Shown piece after piece: positions 22,994-33,493 of a stretch of 64,000 nucleotides of DNA. This stretch comes from Microtetraspora glauca (lineage in GTDB: Bacteria; Actinomycetota; Actinomycetes; Streptomycetales; Streptomycetaceae). The number at the start of each line of letters is the position of its first letter. Positions within the stretch are counted from its first letter, which is position 1. The stretch lies in NCBI GenBank assembly GCA_000721275.1, contig JOFO01000009.1, positions 62,001 to 126,000 on the forward strand, given 5' to 3'. Below the pieces are notes generated by a model. That model ran no database searches and had not been told where the DNA came from. It saw only the letters and a list, made by a program, of their open reading frames with translations. A program made the translations under genes and the position numbers.

Positions 22994-24352
22994 GTGGGAC
23001 GACTCTTCGGCACCGACGGCGTACGCGGCGTCGCCAACGCCGACCTGACGGCGGAGCTCGCGCTCGGCCTGTCGGTCGCGGCGGCGCACGTGCTCGCCGA
23101 GGCGGGGACCTTCGAGGGCCATCGGCCGACCGCCGTGGTCGGGCGGGACCCGCGCGCGTCCGGAGAGTTCCTGGAGGCGGCCGTCGTCGCCGGCCTCGCC
23201 AGCGCCGGCGTCGACGTGCTCCGCGTCGGCGTCCTGCCGACCCCGGCCGTCGCCCACCTCACCGGCGTCCTCGGCGCCGACCTCGGCGTGATGCTCTCCG
23301 CCAGCCACAACGCCATGCCCGACAACGGCATCAAGTTCTTCGCCCGCGGCGGCCACAAGCTCGCCGACGAGCTGGAGGACAAGATCGAGGCCGTGTACGA
23401 GGAGCACCGCACCGGCGCCCCCTGGGACCGCCCGACCGGTGCCGGCGTCGGCCGCGTCCGCGACTACGACGAGGGCTTCGAGACGTACGTCTCCCACCTC
23501 CTCGACGTGCTGCCCAACCGCCTCGACGGCCTGAAGATCGTCCTCGACGAGGCCCACGGCGCCGCCTCCCGCGTCTCGCCCGAGGCGTTCACCCGGGCCG
23601 GCGCCCAGGTCGTCACCATCGGCGCCGCCCCCGACGGCCTCAACATCAACGACGGCTGCGGCTCCACCCACCTGGAGCTGCTGAAGGCCGCCGTGGTCGA
23701 GCACGGCGCCGACTTCGGCATCGCGCACGACGGCGACGCCGACCGCTGCCTCGCCGTCGACCACACCGGCGCGGAGGTGGACGGCGACCAGATCCTCGCC
23801 GTGCTGTCCCTCGCCATGCGCGAGGCCGGCACCCTGCGCGGCGACACCGTCGTCGCCACCGTCATGTCCAACCTGGGCTTCAAGCTCGCCATGGAGCGCG
23901 AGGGCCTCACCCTCGTCCAGACCGCGGTCGGCGACCGCTACGTCCTGGAGTCCATGAAGGAGCACGGCTACGCCCTCGGCGGCGAGCAGTCCGGGCACGT
24001 CATCGTGCTCGACCACGCCACCACCGGCGACGGCACCCTCACCGGCCTGATGCTGGCCGCCCGGGTCGCCGCCACCGGCAAGCCGCTCGCGGAGCTGGCC
24101 TCCGTGATGGAGCGGCTGCCGCAGATCCTCATCAACGTGAAGGACGTCGACAAGTCCCGCGTCGCCACCTCCGGCGAACTGGCCGCCGCCGTCGCCGACG
24201 CCGAGCGCGAGCTCGGCAGCACCGGCCGCGTGCTGCTCCGCCCCTCCGGCACCGAGCCGCTGGTCCGCGTCATGGTCGAGGCCGCCGACATCGAGCAGGC
24301 CCGCTCGGTCGCGCAGCGCCTCGCCGACGCGGTGAAGTCCGCGCTGGGCTGA
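22994..24352 (+). CDS. glmM: Phosphoglucosamine mutase
   Basis: 452 aa from the GTG at 22994 ([19 protein letters not shown]), with GGAGGA as SD 5 nt upstream. It converts glucosamine-6-P to glucosamine-1-P for UDP-GlcNAc and peptidoglycan. The phosphoserine is S104 in SASHN; the metal loop DGDADR and sugar loop GEQSGHVI are intact. It follows rpsI, as is common in actinobacteria, and works one step after GlmS encoded at 26526. Confidence 0.97.
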   Translation: MGRLFGTDGVRGVANADLTAELALGLSVAAAHVLAEAGTFEGHRPTAVVGRDPRASGEFLEAAVVAGLASAGVDVLRVGVLPTPAVAHLTGVLGADLGVMLSASHNAMPDNGIKFFARGGHKLADELEDKIEAVYEEHRTGAPWDRPTGAGVGRVRDYDEGFETYVSHLLDVLPNRLDGLKIVLDEAHGAASRVSPEAFTRAGAQVVTIGAAPDGLNINDGCGSTHLELLKAAVVEHGADFGIAHDGDADRCLAVDHTGAEVDGDQILAVLSLAMREAGTLRGDTVVATVMSNLGFKLAMEREGLTLVQTAVGDRYVLESMKEHGYALGGEQSGHVIVLDHATTGDGTLTGLMLAARVAATGKPLAELASVMERLPQILINVKDVDKSRVATSGELAAAVADAERELGSTGRVLLRPSGTEPLVRVMVEAADIEQARSVAQRLADAVKSALG

Positions 24353-24363
24353 ACCCCCTGAGC

Positions 24364-24414
24364 GGTACGGGACGGGCCCCGCGCACTCCGGTGCGGCGGG
24401 GCCCGTCCCGTACC
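24364..24414. terminator. Bidirectional terminator between glmM and the DUF389 gene
   Basis: A perfect 19-bp stem, GGTACGGGACGGGCCCCGC (24364-24382) with its complement at 24396-24414, capped by an inner GCAC-TCCG-GTGC hairpin. It lies between two convergent genes and can serve both. Confidence 0.9.
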
Positions 24415-24418
24415 CGGC

Positions 24419-25369
24419 TCAGCTCCTGCGCAGCCGGCGCTTCAGCTTGCCCCGCTGGGTGTCCCACAGCCACTTCTGCGCCAGCAGCGTCGCCGTGCCC
24501 GCCAGCATGATGCCCAGCAGGTTCAGCAGCAGCTGCTCGACCGAGCCCCAGGTCTGGCCGACCTCGCCGTAGCTCAGCGCCACCGCCGCGTTCGCCGCCG
24601 CCGGGACCGTCGTCACCGAGATCGCCACGCCCACCAGCGCGCCCGCCTTCGACGAGGTCAGCGACAGGGTGCCGGCCGCGCCCGCGAGCAGCGCCACCAC
24701 GAAGGAGAACGGGTCCGGCTGCCAGATGAACGACGTCTGCGGCCGTTCCGCGTCCAGCTGCGCCCTGCTGAACAGTCCCAGCGCGTCCATCACCAGGCTG
24801 AACAGCGCCGTCACCGCGATCGCCGCCAGGAAGCCGACGAGCAGCGCCACCAGACAGCGGACCGCCAGCCGCGGCACCCGCTTCACGATCGCCGTGCACA
24901 CCCCGGCGAGCGGCCCGAACTCCGGGCCGACGGCCATCGCGCCGACGATCAGGATCGCGTTGTCGAGGACCACACCGCAGGCTGCGATCATCGTCGCCAG
25001 CAGCATGAAGGCGAGATACGTGAGGGAGAGCGTCGACTCCTCGTGGGTCGACTCCGCCAGCTGCTCCCAGATCACCGCGTCCGCGCCCTCGCCCGGGGCC
25101 TCCTCCTCGGCGGCGTCCGCCCGCTCCGACATCGACAGGTCGATGTTCTCGACGGCGATCGAACCGTCCTGATCGAGCTTCAGCTCCCGCAGCCCGTGCA
25201 GCAGTTCGTCACCCGCCTCGCGGGCCACGTCGCACAGCACGAGGTCCCCGGACGGGTCCCGGGCCGCCCCGGCGAGCACCACCAGGTGGGTGGTGCCGAC
25301 CGTGGCGCCGATCAGCTCGGTCACCGCCTCCGTGCGGTCCGGGGGCACGATCATCCGCAGATGCAACAT
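24419..25369 (-). CDS. DUF389 family membrane protein
   Basis: 316 aa. A soluble N-terminal ferredoxin-like part (to about residue 105) precedes roughly six membrane segments that begin with LTYLAFMLLATMIAACGVVLDN and include the family block NAILIVGAMAVGPEFGPLAGV; the end is very basic (KLKRRLRRS). The molecular function of DUF389 proteins is not established. TAAGCT lies exactly 6 nt before the ATG, which indicates a leaderless transcript. Confidence 0.85.
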   Translation of the reverse strand: MLHLRMIVPPDRTEAVTELIGATVGTTHLVVLAGAARDPSGDLVLCDVAREAGDELLHGLRELKLDQDGSIAVENIDLSMSERADAAEEEAPGEGADAVIWEQLAESTHEESTLSLTYLAFMLLATMIAACGVVLDNAILIVGAMAVGPEFGPLAGVCTAIVKRVPRLAVRCLVALLVGFLAAIAVTALFSLVMDALGLFSRAQLDAERPQTSFIWQPDPFSFVVALLAGAAGTLSLTSSKAGALVGVAISVTTVPAAANAAVALSYGEVGQTWGSVEQLLLNLLGIMLAGTATLLAQKWLWDTQRGKLKRRLRRS

Positions 25370-25387
25370 CCCCCGAGCTTACGGAGG

Positions 25388-26395
25388 TCAGAGCTTGCGC
25401 AGGCTCAGGCGCTGCACCTTGTGGTCCGGGCCCTTGCGGACGACGAGCGTCGCCCGGCCGCGCGTCGGCGCCACGTTCTCCAGCAGGTTCACCTTGTTGA
25501 CGGTCCGCCACATCGTGCGGGCGTATTCCAGCGCCTCCTCCTCGGACACCTGCGTCCACCGGCGGAAGTACGACGACGGGTCCTGGAAGGCGGTCTCGCG
25601 CAGCTTGCGGAAGCGGTTGAGGTACCAGCCCTCGATGTCCTCCGGCCGCGCGTCCACGTACACCGAGAAGTCGAAGTAGTCCGCCAGACCCACCCGGGTC
25701 CGGCCGTCCTTGCCGGGCAGCGCCGGCTGGAGCACGTTCAGCCCCTCGACGATCAGGATGTCGGGGCGGCGGACGACGAGCTGCTCGCCCGGCACCCGGT
25801 CGTAGATGAGGTGCGAGTAGACCGGGGCGGTGACCTCCTCCTTGCCCGCCTTCACGTCGGCGACGAACCGGGTCAGCGCCCGCCGGTCGTACGACTCGGG
25901 GAAGCCCTTCCGGGACATCAGGCCGCGCGCCTTCAGCTCCGCCATCGGGTACAGGAAGCCGTCCGTGGTGATCCGCTCCACCCGGGGGTGCTCGGGCCAG
26001 CGGGCGAGGAGCGCCTGGAGGAGGCGCGCCACCGTCGACTTGCCGACCGCGACCGACCCGGCCACCCCTATGACGAACGGGGTGCCGCGCTGCTCGCCGC
26101 TCTCCCCGAGGAAGGTGTTCAGCGCCCCCCGCAGACCGCTGGTGGCCTGCACGTACAGGTTGAGCAGCCGGGACAGCGGCAGGTAGATGTCCCGGACCTC
26201 GTCGAGGTCGATGACGTCCCCGAGGCCCTGGAGCCGCTCGACCTCCTCGGCGGTGAGGGGGAGCGGGGTCTTGTCGCGCAGGGCGCTCCACTCGGCGCGG
26301 GTGAGGTCGACGTACGGGGTCGGCTCGGCGGCCCTGCGGGGGCCTCCGCTTCCGGCTCCGTTGCCGTTGGCGCTTCGTGGCGGCGAAGTGATCAC
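25388..26395 (-). CDS. coaA: Pantothenate kinase, type I
   Basis: 335 aa. It phosphorylates pantothenate, the first step of CoA synthesis. The P-loop is [12 protein letters not shown], followed by [17 protein letters not shown] and [10 protein letters not shown] are family blocks. The start is GTG at 26395 because the residues after it (short Gly/Asn/Ser-rich stretch, then [20 protein letters not shown]) match the family; the frame stays open upstream into the glmS region but that is shadow. GACAAT stands 6 nt before the GTG (leaderless type). It is divergent from glmS. Confidence 0.95.
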   Translation of the reverse strand: MITSPPRSANGNGAGSGGPRRAAEPTPYVDLTRAEWSALRDKTPLPLTAEEVERLQGLGDVIDLDEVRDIYLPLSRLLNLYVQATSGLRGALNTFLGESGEQRGTPFVIGVAGSVAVGKSTVARLLQALLARWPEHPRVERITTDGFLYPMAELKARGLMSRKGFPESYDRRALTRFVADVKAGKEEVTAPVYSHLIYDRVPGEQLVVRRPDILIVEGLNVLQPALPGKDGRTRVGLADYFDFSVYVDARPEDIEGWYLNRFRKLRETAFQDPSSYFRRWTQVSEEEALEYARTMWRTVNKVNLLENVAPTRGRATLVVRKGPDHKVQRLSLRKL

Positions 26396-26525
26396 CCCGC
26401 CATTGTCCCGGCTCTCCGGGCCGCGTGGGTCGTGGGGTGGGTCACGTGCCGCGCGGTTGACGCCGGGCGGACCCGTGCCGTGCGGGCTACGGGCCCGGCG
26501 CGGGGTTCGGCCGTAGGCTGCCGCC

Positions 26526-28373
26526 ATGTGCGGAATCGTGGGATACGTCGGCGGGCAGTCGGCGCTTGATGTGGTCGTCGCGGGGCTGAAGCGGCTGGAG
26601 TACCGGGGGTACGACTCGGCCGGCGTCGCCGTGCTGGCGGACGGCGGGCTCGCCGCCGCGAAGAAGGCGGGCAAGCTCGTCAACCTGGAGAAGGAACTCG
26701 TCGAGCGGCCGCTGGCCGGCGGCTCCGTCGGCATCGGGCACACCCGGTGGGCCACCCACGGCGGCCCCACCGACGCCAACGCCCACCCGCACCTCGACAA
26801 CGCGGGCCGGGTCGCCGTCGTCCACAACGGCATCATCGAGAACTTCGCCGCCCTGCGCGAGGAGCTGACCGAACGCGGCCACGACCTGCTGTCCGAGACC
26901 GACACCGAGGTCGTCGCCCATCTGCTGGCGGAGGAGTTCTCGTCGGTCGGCGACCTCGCCGAGGCGATGCGGCTGGTCTGCCGGCGGCTCGACGGGGCGT
27001 TCACCCTGGTCGCCGTGCACGCCGATCAGCCGGACGTGGTCGTCGGCGCCCGCCGCAACTCGCCGCTCGTCGTCGGCGTCGGCGAGGGCGAGAACTTCCT
27101 CGCCTCCGACGTCTCCGCGTTCATCGCCCACACCCGGTCCGCGATCGAGCTCGGCCAGGACCAGGTCGTCGAGCTGACCCGGGACGGCGTCACCGTCACC
27201 GACTTCGAGGGCGCGCCCGCCGACGTCCGCGCCTTCCACGTCGACTGGGACGCGTCCGCCGCCGAGAAGGGCGGCTACGACCACTTCATGCTGAAGGAGA
27301 TCGCCGAGCAGCCCAAGGCGGTCGCCGACACCCTGCTCGGGCGGATCGACGCGAACGGGCGGCTCACCCTCGACGAGGTGCGGATCGCCGACGCGGTGCT
27401 CCGCGAGGCCGACAAGGTCGTCATCGTGGCCTGCGGCACCGCCTTCCACGCCGGGCTCATCGCCAAGTACGCCATCGAGCACTGGACCCGGATCCCGTGC
27501 GAGGTGGAGCTGGCCAGCGAGTTCCGCTACCGCGACCCGATCCTCGGGCAGCGGACCCTCGTCATCGCGATCTCGCAGTCCGGCGAGACCATGGACACCC
27601 TGATGGCGCTGCGGCACGCCCGCGAGCAGGGCGCGAAGGTCCTCGCGATCTGCAACACCAACGGGTCGACGATCCCGCGCGAGTCGGACGCCGTGCTGTA
27701 CACGCACGCCGGGCCGGAGGTCGCCGTCGCCTCCACGAAGGCGTTCCTGACCCAGCTGGTGGCCTGCTACCTGCTGGCGCTGTACCTGGGGCAGGTCCGC
27801 GGCACCAAGTGGGGCGACGAGATCCACGCCGTCGTCCGCGAGCTGGCCCGGATCGGCGAGGAGGTCGAGCGGGTCCTGGAGACGATGGAGCCCGTGCGGG
27901 CCCTCGCCCGCTCCCTCGCCCACAAGGACACGATCCTGTTCCTCGGCCGGCACGTCGGCTACCCGGTGGCCCTGGAGGGCGCGCTGAAGCTGAAGGAGCT
28001 GGCGTACATGCACGCCGAGGGCTTCGCGGCCGGCGAGCTGAAGCACGGGCCGATCGCGCTCATCGAGGAGGACCTGCCGGTCGTCGTCGTGGTGCCCTCG
28101 CCGAAGGGCCGCTCGGTGCTCCACGACAAGATCGTCTCGAACATCCAGGAGATCCGGGCCCGGGGCGCCCGGACGATCGTGATCGCGGAGGAGGGCGACG
28201 AGGCCGTCGTCCCCTTCGCCGACCACCTGGTCCGCGTCCCGGCCACGCCCACGCTGCTCCAGCCGCTGGTCTCGACGGTGCCGCTCCAGGTCTTCGCCTG
28301 CGAGCTGGCCACCGCCCGGGGCAACGAGGTGGACCAGCCGCGCAACCTGGCCAAGTCCGTGACGGTGGAGTGA
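26526..28373 (+). CDS. glmS: Glutamine--fructose-6-phosphate aminotransferase
   Basis: 615 aa. The N-terminal glutaminase domain has the nucleophile Cys2 ([10 protein letters not shown]) and the motifs [11 protein letters not shown] and NGIIEN. Two SIS domains follow ([10 protein letters not shown] and the second around [18 protein letters not shown]). The C-terminus is KSVTVE. It commits fructose-6-P to amino-sugar synthesis. TAGGCT is 6 nt before the ATG, with no SD, so translation is probably leaderless. It is followed closely by acpS and nnr. Confidence 0.98.
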   Translation: MCGIVGYVGGQSALDVVVAGLKRLEYRGYDSAGVAVLADGGLAAAKKAGKLVNLEKELVERPLAGGSVGIGHTRWATHGGPTDANAHPHLDNAGRVAVVHNGIIENFAALREELTERGHDLLSETDTEVVAHLLAEEFSSVGDLAEAMRLVCRRLDGAFTLVAVHADQPDVVVGARRNSPLVVGVGEGENFLASDVSAFIAHTRSAIELGQDQVVELTRDGVTVTDFEGAPADVRAFHVDWDASAAEKGGYDHFMLKEIAEQPKAVADTLLGRIDANGRLTLDEVRIADAVLREADKVVIVACGTAFHAGLIAKYAIEHWTRIPCEVELASEFRYRDPILGQRTLVIAISQSGETMDTLMALRHAREQGAKVLAICNTNGSTIPRESDAVLYTHAGPEVAVASTKAFLTQLVACYLLALYLGQVRGTKWGDEIHAVVRELARIGEEVERVLETMEPVRALARSLAHKDTILFLGRHVGYPVALEGALKLKELAYMHAEGFAAGELKHGPIALIEEDLPVVVVVPSPKGRSVLHDKIVSNIQEIRARGARTIVIAEEGDEAVVPFADHLVRVPATPTLLQPLVSTVPLQVFACELATARGNEVDQPRNLAKSVTVE

Positions 28374-28382
28374 GGACGACAG

Positions 28383-28751
28383 ATGATCATCGGGGTGGGG
28401 ATCGACGTGGCGGAGATCGACCGCTTCGCCGCGTCGCTGGAGCGGACGCCGGCGCTGGTCGAGCGCCTCTTCGTGGACGCCGAGCTGCTGCTGCCGAGCG
28501 GTGAGCGCCGCGGCCCGGCGTCCCTCGCGGTGCGGTTCGCCGCGAAGGAGGCGCTGGCGAAGGCGCTCGGCTCGCCGGGGAACCTGCACTGGACGGACGC
28601 GGAGGTGTACGCCGAGTCCACCGGCCAGCCGCGCATCCGCGTCCGCGGCACGGTCGCGGCCCGCGCGGCCGAACTGGGCGTGAAGCACTGGCACGTGTCC
28701 CTCAGCCACGACGCCGGTGTCGCGTCCGCGGTGGTGATCGCGGAGGGCTGA
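28383..28751 (+). CDS. acpS: Holo-[acyl-carrier-protein] synthase
   Basis: 122 aa. It transfers 4'-phosphopantetheine from CoA to acyl carrier protein. The magnesium-binding Asp in [12 protein letters not shown] and Glu in [12 protein letters not shown] are present, as is the [12 protein letters not shown] block. GAGGACGACAG is the SD, 9 nt after glmS. Confidence 0.96.
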   Translation: MIIGVGIDVAEIDRFAASLERTPALVERLFVDAELLLPSGERRGPASLAVRFAAKEALAKALGSPGNLHWTDAEVYAESTGQPRIRVRGTVAARAAELGVKHWHVSLSHDAGVASAVVIAEG

Positions 28752-28820
28752 CCCGTACGGGGGCGGGCGCGGCGTCCGTCCTTCCGGCGGCGGGCGCGCG
28801 GCTGGGGCAGACTGCTGGGC

Positions 28821-30272
28821 ATGCGTACCGCTCATCGCGTGGAGACCGTCCGGGCCGCCGAGGCCGTGGAGCTGGCGCGGGTGCCGGAGGGCGGGCTGAT
28901 GCTGCGGGCCGCCGCCGGGCTCGCCGCCGCCTGCTGCTCGCTGCTCGGGAAGGGCCGGGTGTACGGGGCCCGGGTGGTGCTGCTCGTCGGAAGCGGCGAC
29001 AACGGCGGCGACGCCCTGTACGCCGGCGCCCGGCTCGCCCGGCGCGGCGCCGGCGTCACCGCCGTGCTGCTCGGCGGCCGGGTGCACGAGGCCGGGCTGG
29101 GCGCGCTGCGGGCGGCCGGCGGGCGCGTCGCCGACGACCCGTACGAGGCGCTGGCCGCCGCCGACCTGGTCCTGGACGGCATCACCGGCATCGGCGGGCG
29201 CGGCGGGCTGCGCCCCGAGGCCGTGCCGGTCGTCCGGGCCGCCCGCGGCTCGGACGCGGTCGTGGTCGCCGTCGACCTGCCCAGCGGCGTCGACGCGGAC
29301 ACCGGCGAGGTCACGGGCGAGGCGCTGCGCGCCGACGCCACCGTCACCTTCGGCACGTACAAGCCCGGGCTGCTCGTCGACCCCGGCCGGGAGTACGCGG
29401 GCGCCCTGCGGCTCGTCGACATCGGCATCGGCCCGCACCTGCCGTCGGTGCCGGACCTGGAGGCGCTCCAGCACGAGGACGTGGCCCGGCTGCTGCCCGT
29501 GCCGTCCGCCGAGAGCGACAAGTACCGGCGCGGGGTCCTCGGGATCGTCGCCGGCTCCGCGCGCTACCCCGGCGCCGCCGTCCTCGCCGTCGCGGGCGCG
29601 CTGCGCGGCGGCGCCGGCGCCGTGCGGTACGTCGGCCCCGCGGGCGAGGCGGTGATCGCCGCCCATCCGGAGACCCTGGTGCACTCCGGGCCGCCGGAGA
29701 AGGCCGGGCGGGTCCAGGCGTGGGCGGTCGGGCCGGGGCTCGGCGACGGGCCGGACGCCGAGGCCGCGGTCGCCGGGGTGCTCGCCTCGGCGGTGCCGGT
29801 CCTGGTCGACGCCGACGGCCTGCGCCAGGTCACCCCGGAGGCCGTTCGCGCGCGGTCCGCGCCCACGCTGCTGACCCCGCACGCGGGCGAGGCGGCGGCG
29901 CTGCTCGGCACCGACCGGGCCGCCGTGGAGGCCGGGCGGCTCGCCGCCGTCCGCGAGCTCGCCGCCCGCTACGGCGCCACCGTCCTGCTCAAGGGCTCCA
30001 CCACGCTGGTGTGCGGCGCCGGCGGCACCGGCCCGGTCCGGGTCAACCCCACCGGCACCCCGTGGCTCGCCACCGCCGGCTCCGGTGACGTGCTGTCCGG
30101 TCTGGCGGGCTCGCTCCTCGCCGGCGGCCTCGGCCCCGTCGACGCCGCCTCCTGCGCCGCGTACCTGCACGGGCTCGCCGCCCGCCGGGCCGCCTCCGGG
30201 ACCGGCCCGATCACCGCCACCGAGGTCGCCGGCGCGCTGCGCGCCGCCTGGCGGGACGTCCGCGAGCCCTGA
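28821..30272 (+). CDS. nnr: Bifunctional NAD(P)H-hydrate epimerase / ADP-dependent dehydratase
   Basis: 483 aa fusion. The N-terminal YjeF domain (to about residue 210) has GSGDNGGDALYAGARLA; the C-terminal ribokinase-like domain has TPHAGEAAALLG and the catalytic ATAGSGDVLSGL near residue 425. It repairs hydrated NADH and NADPH. CAGACT is placed 7 nt before the ATG, so it may have its own leaderless promoter in addition to read-through from acpS. Confidence 0.95.
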   Translation: MRTAHRVETVRAAEAVELARVPEGGLMLRAAAGLAAACCSLLGKGRVYGARVVLLVGSGDNGGDALYAGARLARRGAGVTAVLLGGRVHEAGLGALRAAGGRVADDPYEALAAADLVLDGITGIGGRGGLRPEAVPVVRAARGSDAVVVAVDLPSGVDADTGEVTGEALRADATVTFGTYKPGLLVDPGREYAGALRLVDIGIGPHLPSVPDLEALQHEDVARLLPVPSAESDKYRRGVLGIVAGSARYPGAAVLAVAGALRGGAGAVRYVGPAGEAVIAAHPETLVHSGPPEKAGRVQAWAVGPGLGDGPDAEAAVAGVLASAVPVLVDADGLRQVTPEAVRARSAPTLLTPHAGEAAALLGTDRAAVEAGRLAAVRELAARYGATVLLKGSTTLVCGAGGTGPVRVNPTGTPWLATAGSGDVLSGLAGSLLAGGLGPVDAASCAAYLHGLAARRAASGTGPITATEVAGALRAAWRDVREP

Positions 30273-30363
30273 CCGGCGGCACGCCCACGGTCGGCCCAAC
30301 TCCGCTGCTCCGGGCGGGGGTCAGCGCGCGCCGGGCCGGCCGGCGGCGGGTTCGGATGGACCG

Positions 30364-31215
30364 GTGACCCGATGGAGAAGCCGCATCCTGCCGCCGTTGC
30401 TCGCCGCCGCCCTCCTGGCCGGCGCCGCCCCCACGCACGCGGACGAGCCCGGCCCCGCGCCCGACGCGCTCGTCCCCGGCATCGCCGGCGCCGGGCGCCC
30501 CGCGTACCCGATGGACACCCCCGACCAGGTGCTGCCGCCGACCGCGCCCGACGGCGAGGTCCCGGTGCCCGAGCCGGCGGAGGAGGTCGACGAACTCGTC
30601 GAGTACCTGCCGCGCCGCGCCGTGAAGGCCGCCTGCACCGCCGAGACCGGGCTCTACCAGCGGCAGGTCGAACGGCTGCTGAAGCTCAGGGTGGACGGGA
30701 AGCAGTCGGCCGCCGACTGCCGGGCCATCCGCGCCTTCCAGGTCCGGGAGAAGATCAAGCCCGCCAACGGCTACGCGGGCCCGGTCACCTGGGGCCGCGC
30801 CGAACTCCTCGCCGCCCGCAAGAACCCCAACGCCGCCGGGAAGTGCCCGGTCCGCTCCCACCCGGTCGCCTGCGTCGACCTGAACCGCGAGCTGATGTGG
30901 GTGCAGAAGGGCCGGAAGGTCACGTACGCCGTGGTCAACATCCGCAGCGGCCGGCCCGGCTACCGCACCCGCACCGGCTGGCACACCGTCTACTGGCGCA
31001 ACAAGGACCACTGGTCGACCCTCTACGACACGCCGATGCCGTTCGCCCAGTTCTTCGACGGCGGCCAGGCGTTCCACGGCGTGTACGGGCCGATCGCCAC
31101 CCCCACCGGCAGCCGCGGCTGCGTGAACCTGAGCTATCGCAACGCCGAGAAGCTGTGGTCCGTCCTCCGCAAGGGTGACCGGGTCTACATCTGGGGCAAG
31201 CGGCCGGGGCGGTGA
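30364..31215 (+). CDS. Secreted L,D-transpeptidase (YkuD family)
   Basis: 283 aa from the GTG at 30364, with a signal peptide (TRWRSRILPPLLAAALLAGAAPTHA). A small peptidoglycan-binding-like segment is at about 98-150 (YQRQVERLLKLRVDGKQSAADC). The YkuD domain carries catalytic His238 (AFHGVYG) and Cys253 (GSRGCVNLS). It would make 3-3 peptidoglycan cross-links or attach proteins outside the membrane. It lies next to alr, another cell-wall gene. Compare the catalytically dead relative at 34342. Confidence 0.9.
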   Translation: MTRWRSRILPPLLAAALLAGAAPTHADEPGPAPDALVPGIAGAGRPAYPMDTPDQVLPPTAPDGEVPVPEPAEEVDELVEYLPRRAVKAACTAETGLYQRQVERLLKLRVDGKQSAADCRAIRAFQVREKIKPANGYAGPVTWGRAELLAARKNPNAAGKCPVRSHPVACVDLNRELMWVQKGRKVTYAVVNIRSGRPGYRTRTGWHTVYWRNKDHWSTLYDTPMPFAQFFDGGQAFHGVYGPIATPTGSRGCVNLSYRNAEKLWSVLRKGDRVYIWGKRPGR

Positions 31216-31236
31216 CCACCTGAGAGACTGGGCGCG

Positions 31237-32388
31237 ATGACTGACACAGCACTGCCGCCCCGCCGAGTCCGCGCCGAGATCGACCTCGGGGCGCTGCGCG
31301 CGAACGTCCGCGCGCTGCGCGCCCGCGTCGCCCCCCACGCCCGGGTCATGGCCGTGGTCAAGGCCGACGCGTACGGGCACGGCGCGGTGCGCTGCGCCCG
31401 CGCCGCCCTGGAGGCGGGCGCGGAGTGGCTGGGCACGGCCACCCCGCAGGAGGCGCTGGCGCTGCGGGCCGCCGGGATCACCGGCGTCCCCGTCATGTGC
31501 TGGCTGTGGACCCCGGGCGACCCGTGGGACGAGGGCATCGAGGCCGGGCTGGACATGGCGGTCAGCGGCCGGTGGGCCCTGGACGAGGTCACCGCCGCGG
31601 CCCGCCGCACCGGCGGCACGGCCCGTGTCCAGCTCAAGGCCGACACCGGTCTCGGCCGCAACGGCTGCCAGCCCGCCGACTGGCCGGAGCTGGTCGCCGC
31701 CGCCCTGGACGCCGAGAAGGAGGGCCTGGTCAAGGTGACGGGCCTGTGGTCCCACTTCGCGTGCGCGGACGAACCGGGCCACCCGTCGATCGCCGCCCAG
31801 CTCGACGTCTTCCGCGCGATGCTCGACCACGCGGAGAAGGCCGGCGTCGAGCCGGAGGTCCGGCACATCGCCAACTCGCCCGCCACCCTGACCCTGCCCG
31901 AGGCCCACTTCGACCTGGTCCGGACGGGCATCGCGATGTACGGCGTGTCGCCCGCGCCCGAGCTGGGCACCCCCGCCGAGCTGGGGCTGCGGCCGGTGAT
32001 GTCGCTGAAGGCGGGTGTCGCCCTGGTGAAGGAGGTGCCGCCCGGCCACGGCGTGTCGTACGGCCACCACTACGTCACCGGCGGCGAGACCACCCTCGGC
32101 CTGATCCCGGCCGGCTACGCCGACGGCATCCCCCGGCACGCCTCGGGCCGCGGCCCGGTCCTGGTCGGCGGCAGGGTCCGGACGGTCGCCGGGCGGGTCG
32201 CCATGGACCAGTTCGTGGTGGACCTCGGCGGCGACCGGCCCGCACCCGGCAGCGAGGCCGTCCTCTTCGGCCCCGGCGACCACGGCGAGCCGACGGCCCA
32301 GGACTGGGCGGACGCCGCGGGCACGATCGCGTACGAGATCGTCACCCGGATCGGCGCGCGGGTGCCGCGCGTGTACGTGGGGGAGTAG
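31237..32388 (+). CDS. alr: Alanine racemase
   Basis: 383 aa. It supplies D-Ala for peptidoglycan. The PLP lysine is K42 (VVKADAYGHG) and the second base Y275 (GVSYGHHY). The fold-type III barrel motifs GLWSHFACAD and HIANSPATL are intact. GAGACT stands 7 nt before the ATG. The 21-nt gap to the transpeptidase gene makes an operon likely. Confidence 0.97.
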   Translation: MTDTALPPRRVRAEIDLGALRANVRALRARVAPHARVMAVVKADAYGHGAVRCARAALEAGAEWLGTATPQEALALRAAGITGVPVMCWLWTPGDPWDEGIEAGLDMAVSGRWALDEVTAAARRTGGTARVQLKADTGLGRNGCQPADWPELVAAALDAEKEGLVKVTGLWSHFACADEPGHPSIAAQLDVFRAMLDHAEKAGVEPEVRHIANSPATLTLPEAHFDLVRTGIAMYGVSPAPELGTPAELGLRPVMSLKAGVALVKEVPPGHGVSYGHHYVTGGETTLGLIPAGYADGIPRHASGRGPVLVGGRVRTVAGRVAMDQFVVDLGGDRPAPGSEAVLFGPGDHGEPTAQDWADAAGTIAYEIVTRIGARVPRVYVGE

Positions 32389-32394
32389 CCCGGC

Positions 32395-33483
32395 GTGGGG
32401 GAGACGAGCGGCGGCGGGGGCTGGCGGCGCGCGGGGATCGCGGGGGCCGCGATAGGCGTGCTCGCCGCGGGCGCGGCGGCCGGCGTGGCGATCGAGCGCC
32501 TGACGGTGGGCCGCTCCGTACGCCGGAAGGCGCGGCTCGCGCTGGACGCCACCGGTCCGTACGGCACCCTCCGCGGCACGCCGGGCCGGGCGCTCGCCGA
32601 CGACGGCACCGCCCTCGCGTACGAGACCGAGGAGGCGGCCGGCGGCGCGGACGTGACGGTGGTCTTCTCGCACGGCTTCTGTCTGAGCCAGGACTCCTGG
32701 CACTACCAGCGGGCCGCCCTGCGCGGCCGGGTCCGGGCCGTCTACTGGGACCAGCGCGGGCACGGCCGCTCGGCCCGCGGCCCCGAGGAGCCCGTCACCA
32801 TCGACCGGCTCGGCCGCGACCTGAAGGCGGTCGTCGACGCCGCCGCGCCCGAGGGGCCGCTCGTGCTCGTCGGGCACTCGATGGGCGGCATGACCGTGAT
32901 GGCGCTGGCCGACCGGTACCCGGAGCTGATCCGGGACCGGGTCGTCGCCGTCGCCTTCGTCGGCACCTCCCCGGGGCGCCTGGAGGAGGTCTCGTACGGG
33001 CTGCCGCTCGCCGGCGTCAACGCCGTCCGGCGGGTCCTGCCGGGGATGCTGCGGGCCCTCGGCTCCCAGGCGGAGCTGGTCGAGAAGGGGCGCCGGGCCA
33101 CCGCCGACCTGTTCGCCGGGCTGGTGAAGAAGTACTCCTTCGCCTCGGCGGACGTGGACCCGGCCGTGGTCCGCTTCGCCGAGCGGATGATCGAGTCGGT
33201 GCCGGTCGACGTGGTCGCGGACTTCTACCCGGCCTTCGGCGCCCACGACAAGCTGGCCGCGCTCGCCGCGTTCCGCGGGCTGCCCGCGCTGGCCCTGGCC
33301 GGCGAGCAGGACCTCGTCACCCCCGCCTCGCACACCGAGGCCATCGCCGCCGAACTGCCGGGCAGCGCGCTGCTCGTCGTCCCCGACGCCGGCCACCTGG
33401 TGATGCTGGAGCGCCCCGGCACCGTCACCGACGCGCTCACCGCCCTGCTGGCCCGGGCCGGGGAGGGTCCGGACAACGGATAG
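32395..33483 (+). CDS. Alpha/beta-hydrolase with N-terminal membrane anchor
   Basis: 362 aa. A hydrophobic segment at about 14-34 precedes the hydrolase domain. The nucleophile is S162 in GHSMGGM; the oxyanion region is VVFSHGFCLS; the late Asp and His are in LAGEQDLVTP and PDAGHLVMLE. The substrate cannot be told. GTG start 6 nt after alr. This hydrolase commonly sits between alr and tsaE in actinobacteria, suggesting a cell-envelope role (inference). Confidence 0.88.
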   Translation: MGETSGGGGWRRAGIAGAAIGVLAAGAAAGVAIERLTVGRSVRRKARLALDATGPYGTLRGTPGRALADDGTALAYETEEAAGGADVTVVFSHGFCLSQDSWHYQRAALRGRVRAVYWDQRGHGRSARGPEEPVTIDRLGRDLKAVVDAAAPEGPLVLVGHSMGGMTVMALADRYPELIRDRVVAVAFVGTSPGRLEEVSYGLPLAGVNAVRRVLPGMLRALGSQAELVEKGRRATADLFAGLVKKYSFASADVDPAVVRFAERMIESVPVDVVADFYPAFGAHDKLAALAAFRGLPALALAGEQDLVTPASHTEAIAAELPGSALLVVPDAGHLVMLERPGTVTDALTALLARAGEGPDNG

Positions 33484-33493
33484 GTTGGCGGGT

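Noticed and set aside
23008..23040. Possible alternative later start of glmM
   Set aside because: The GTG at 22994 has a perfect SD and the residues after it ([11 protein letters not shown]) are the conserved family N-terminus.
26457..26519. TTGACG at 26457-26462 as the -35 of glmS
   Set aside because: It is 51 bp from the TAGGCT -10, far outside any usable spacing.
26487..30299. Open frame of over 1200 codons on the minus strand
   Set aside because: It is antisense to glmS, acpS and nnr, all with intact motifs; long antisense frames are expected at this GC3 bias, and the translation is low-complexity Gly/Arg/Asp/Val.
30364..31215. L,D-transpeptidase gene starting further upstream near 30085
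   Set aside because: The upstream part overlaps the nnr gene out of frame; the GTG at 30364 gives a proper signal peptide.
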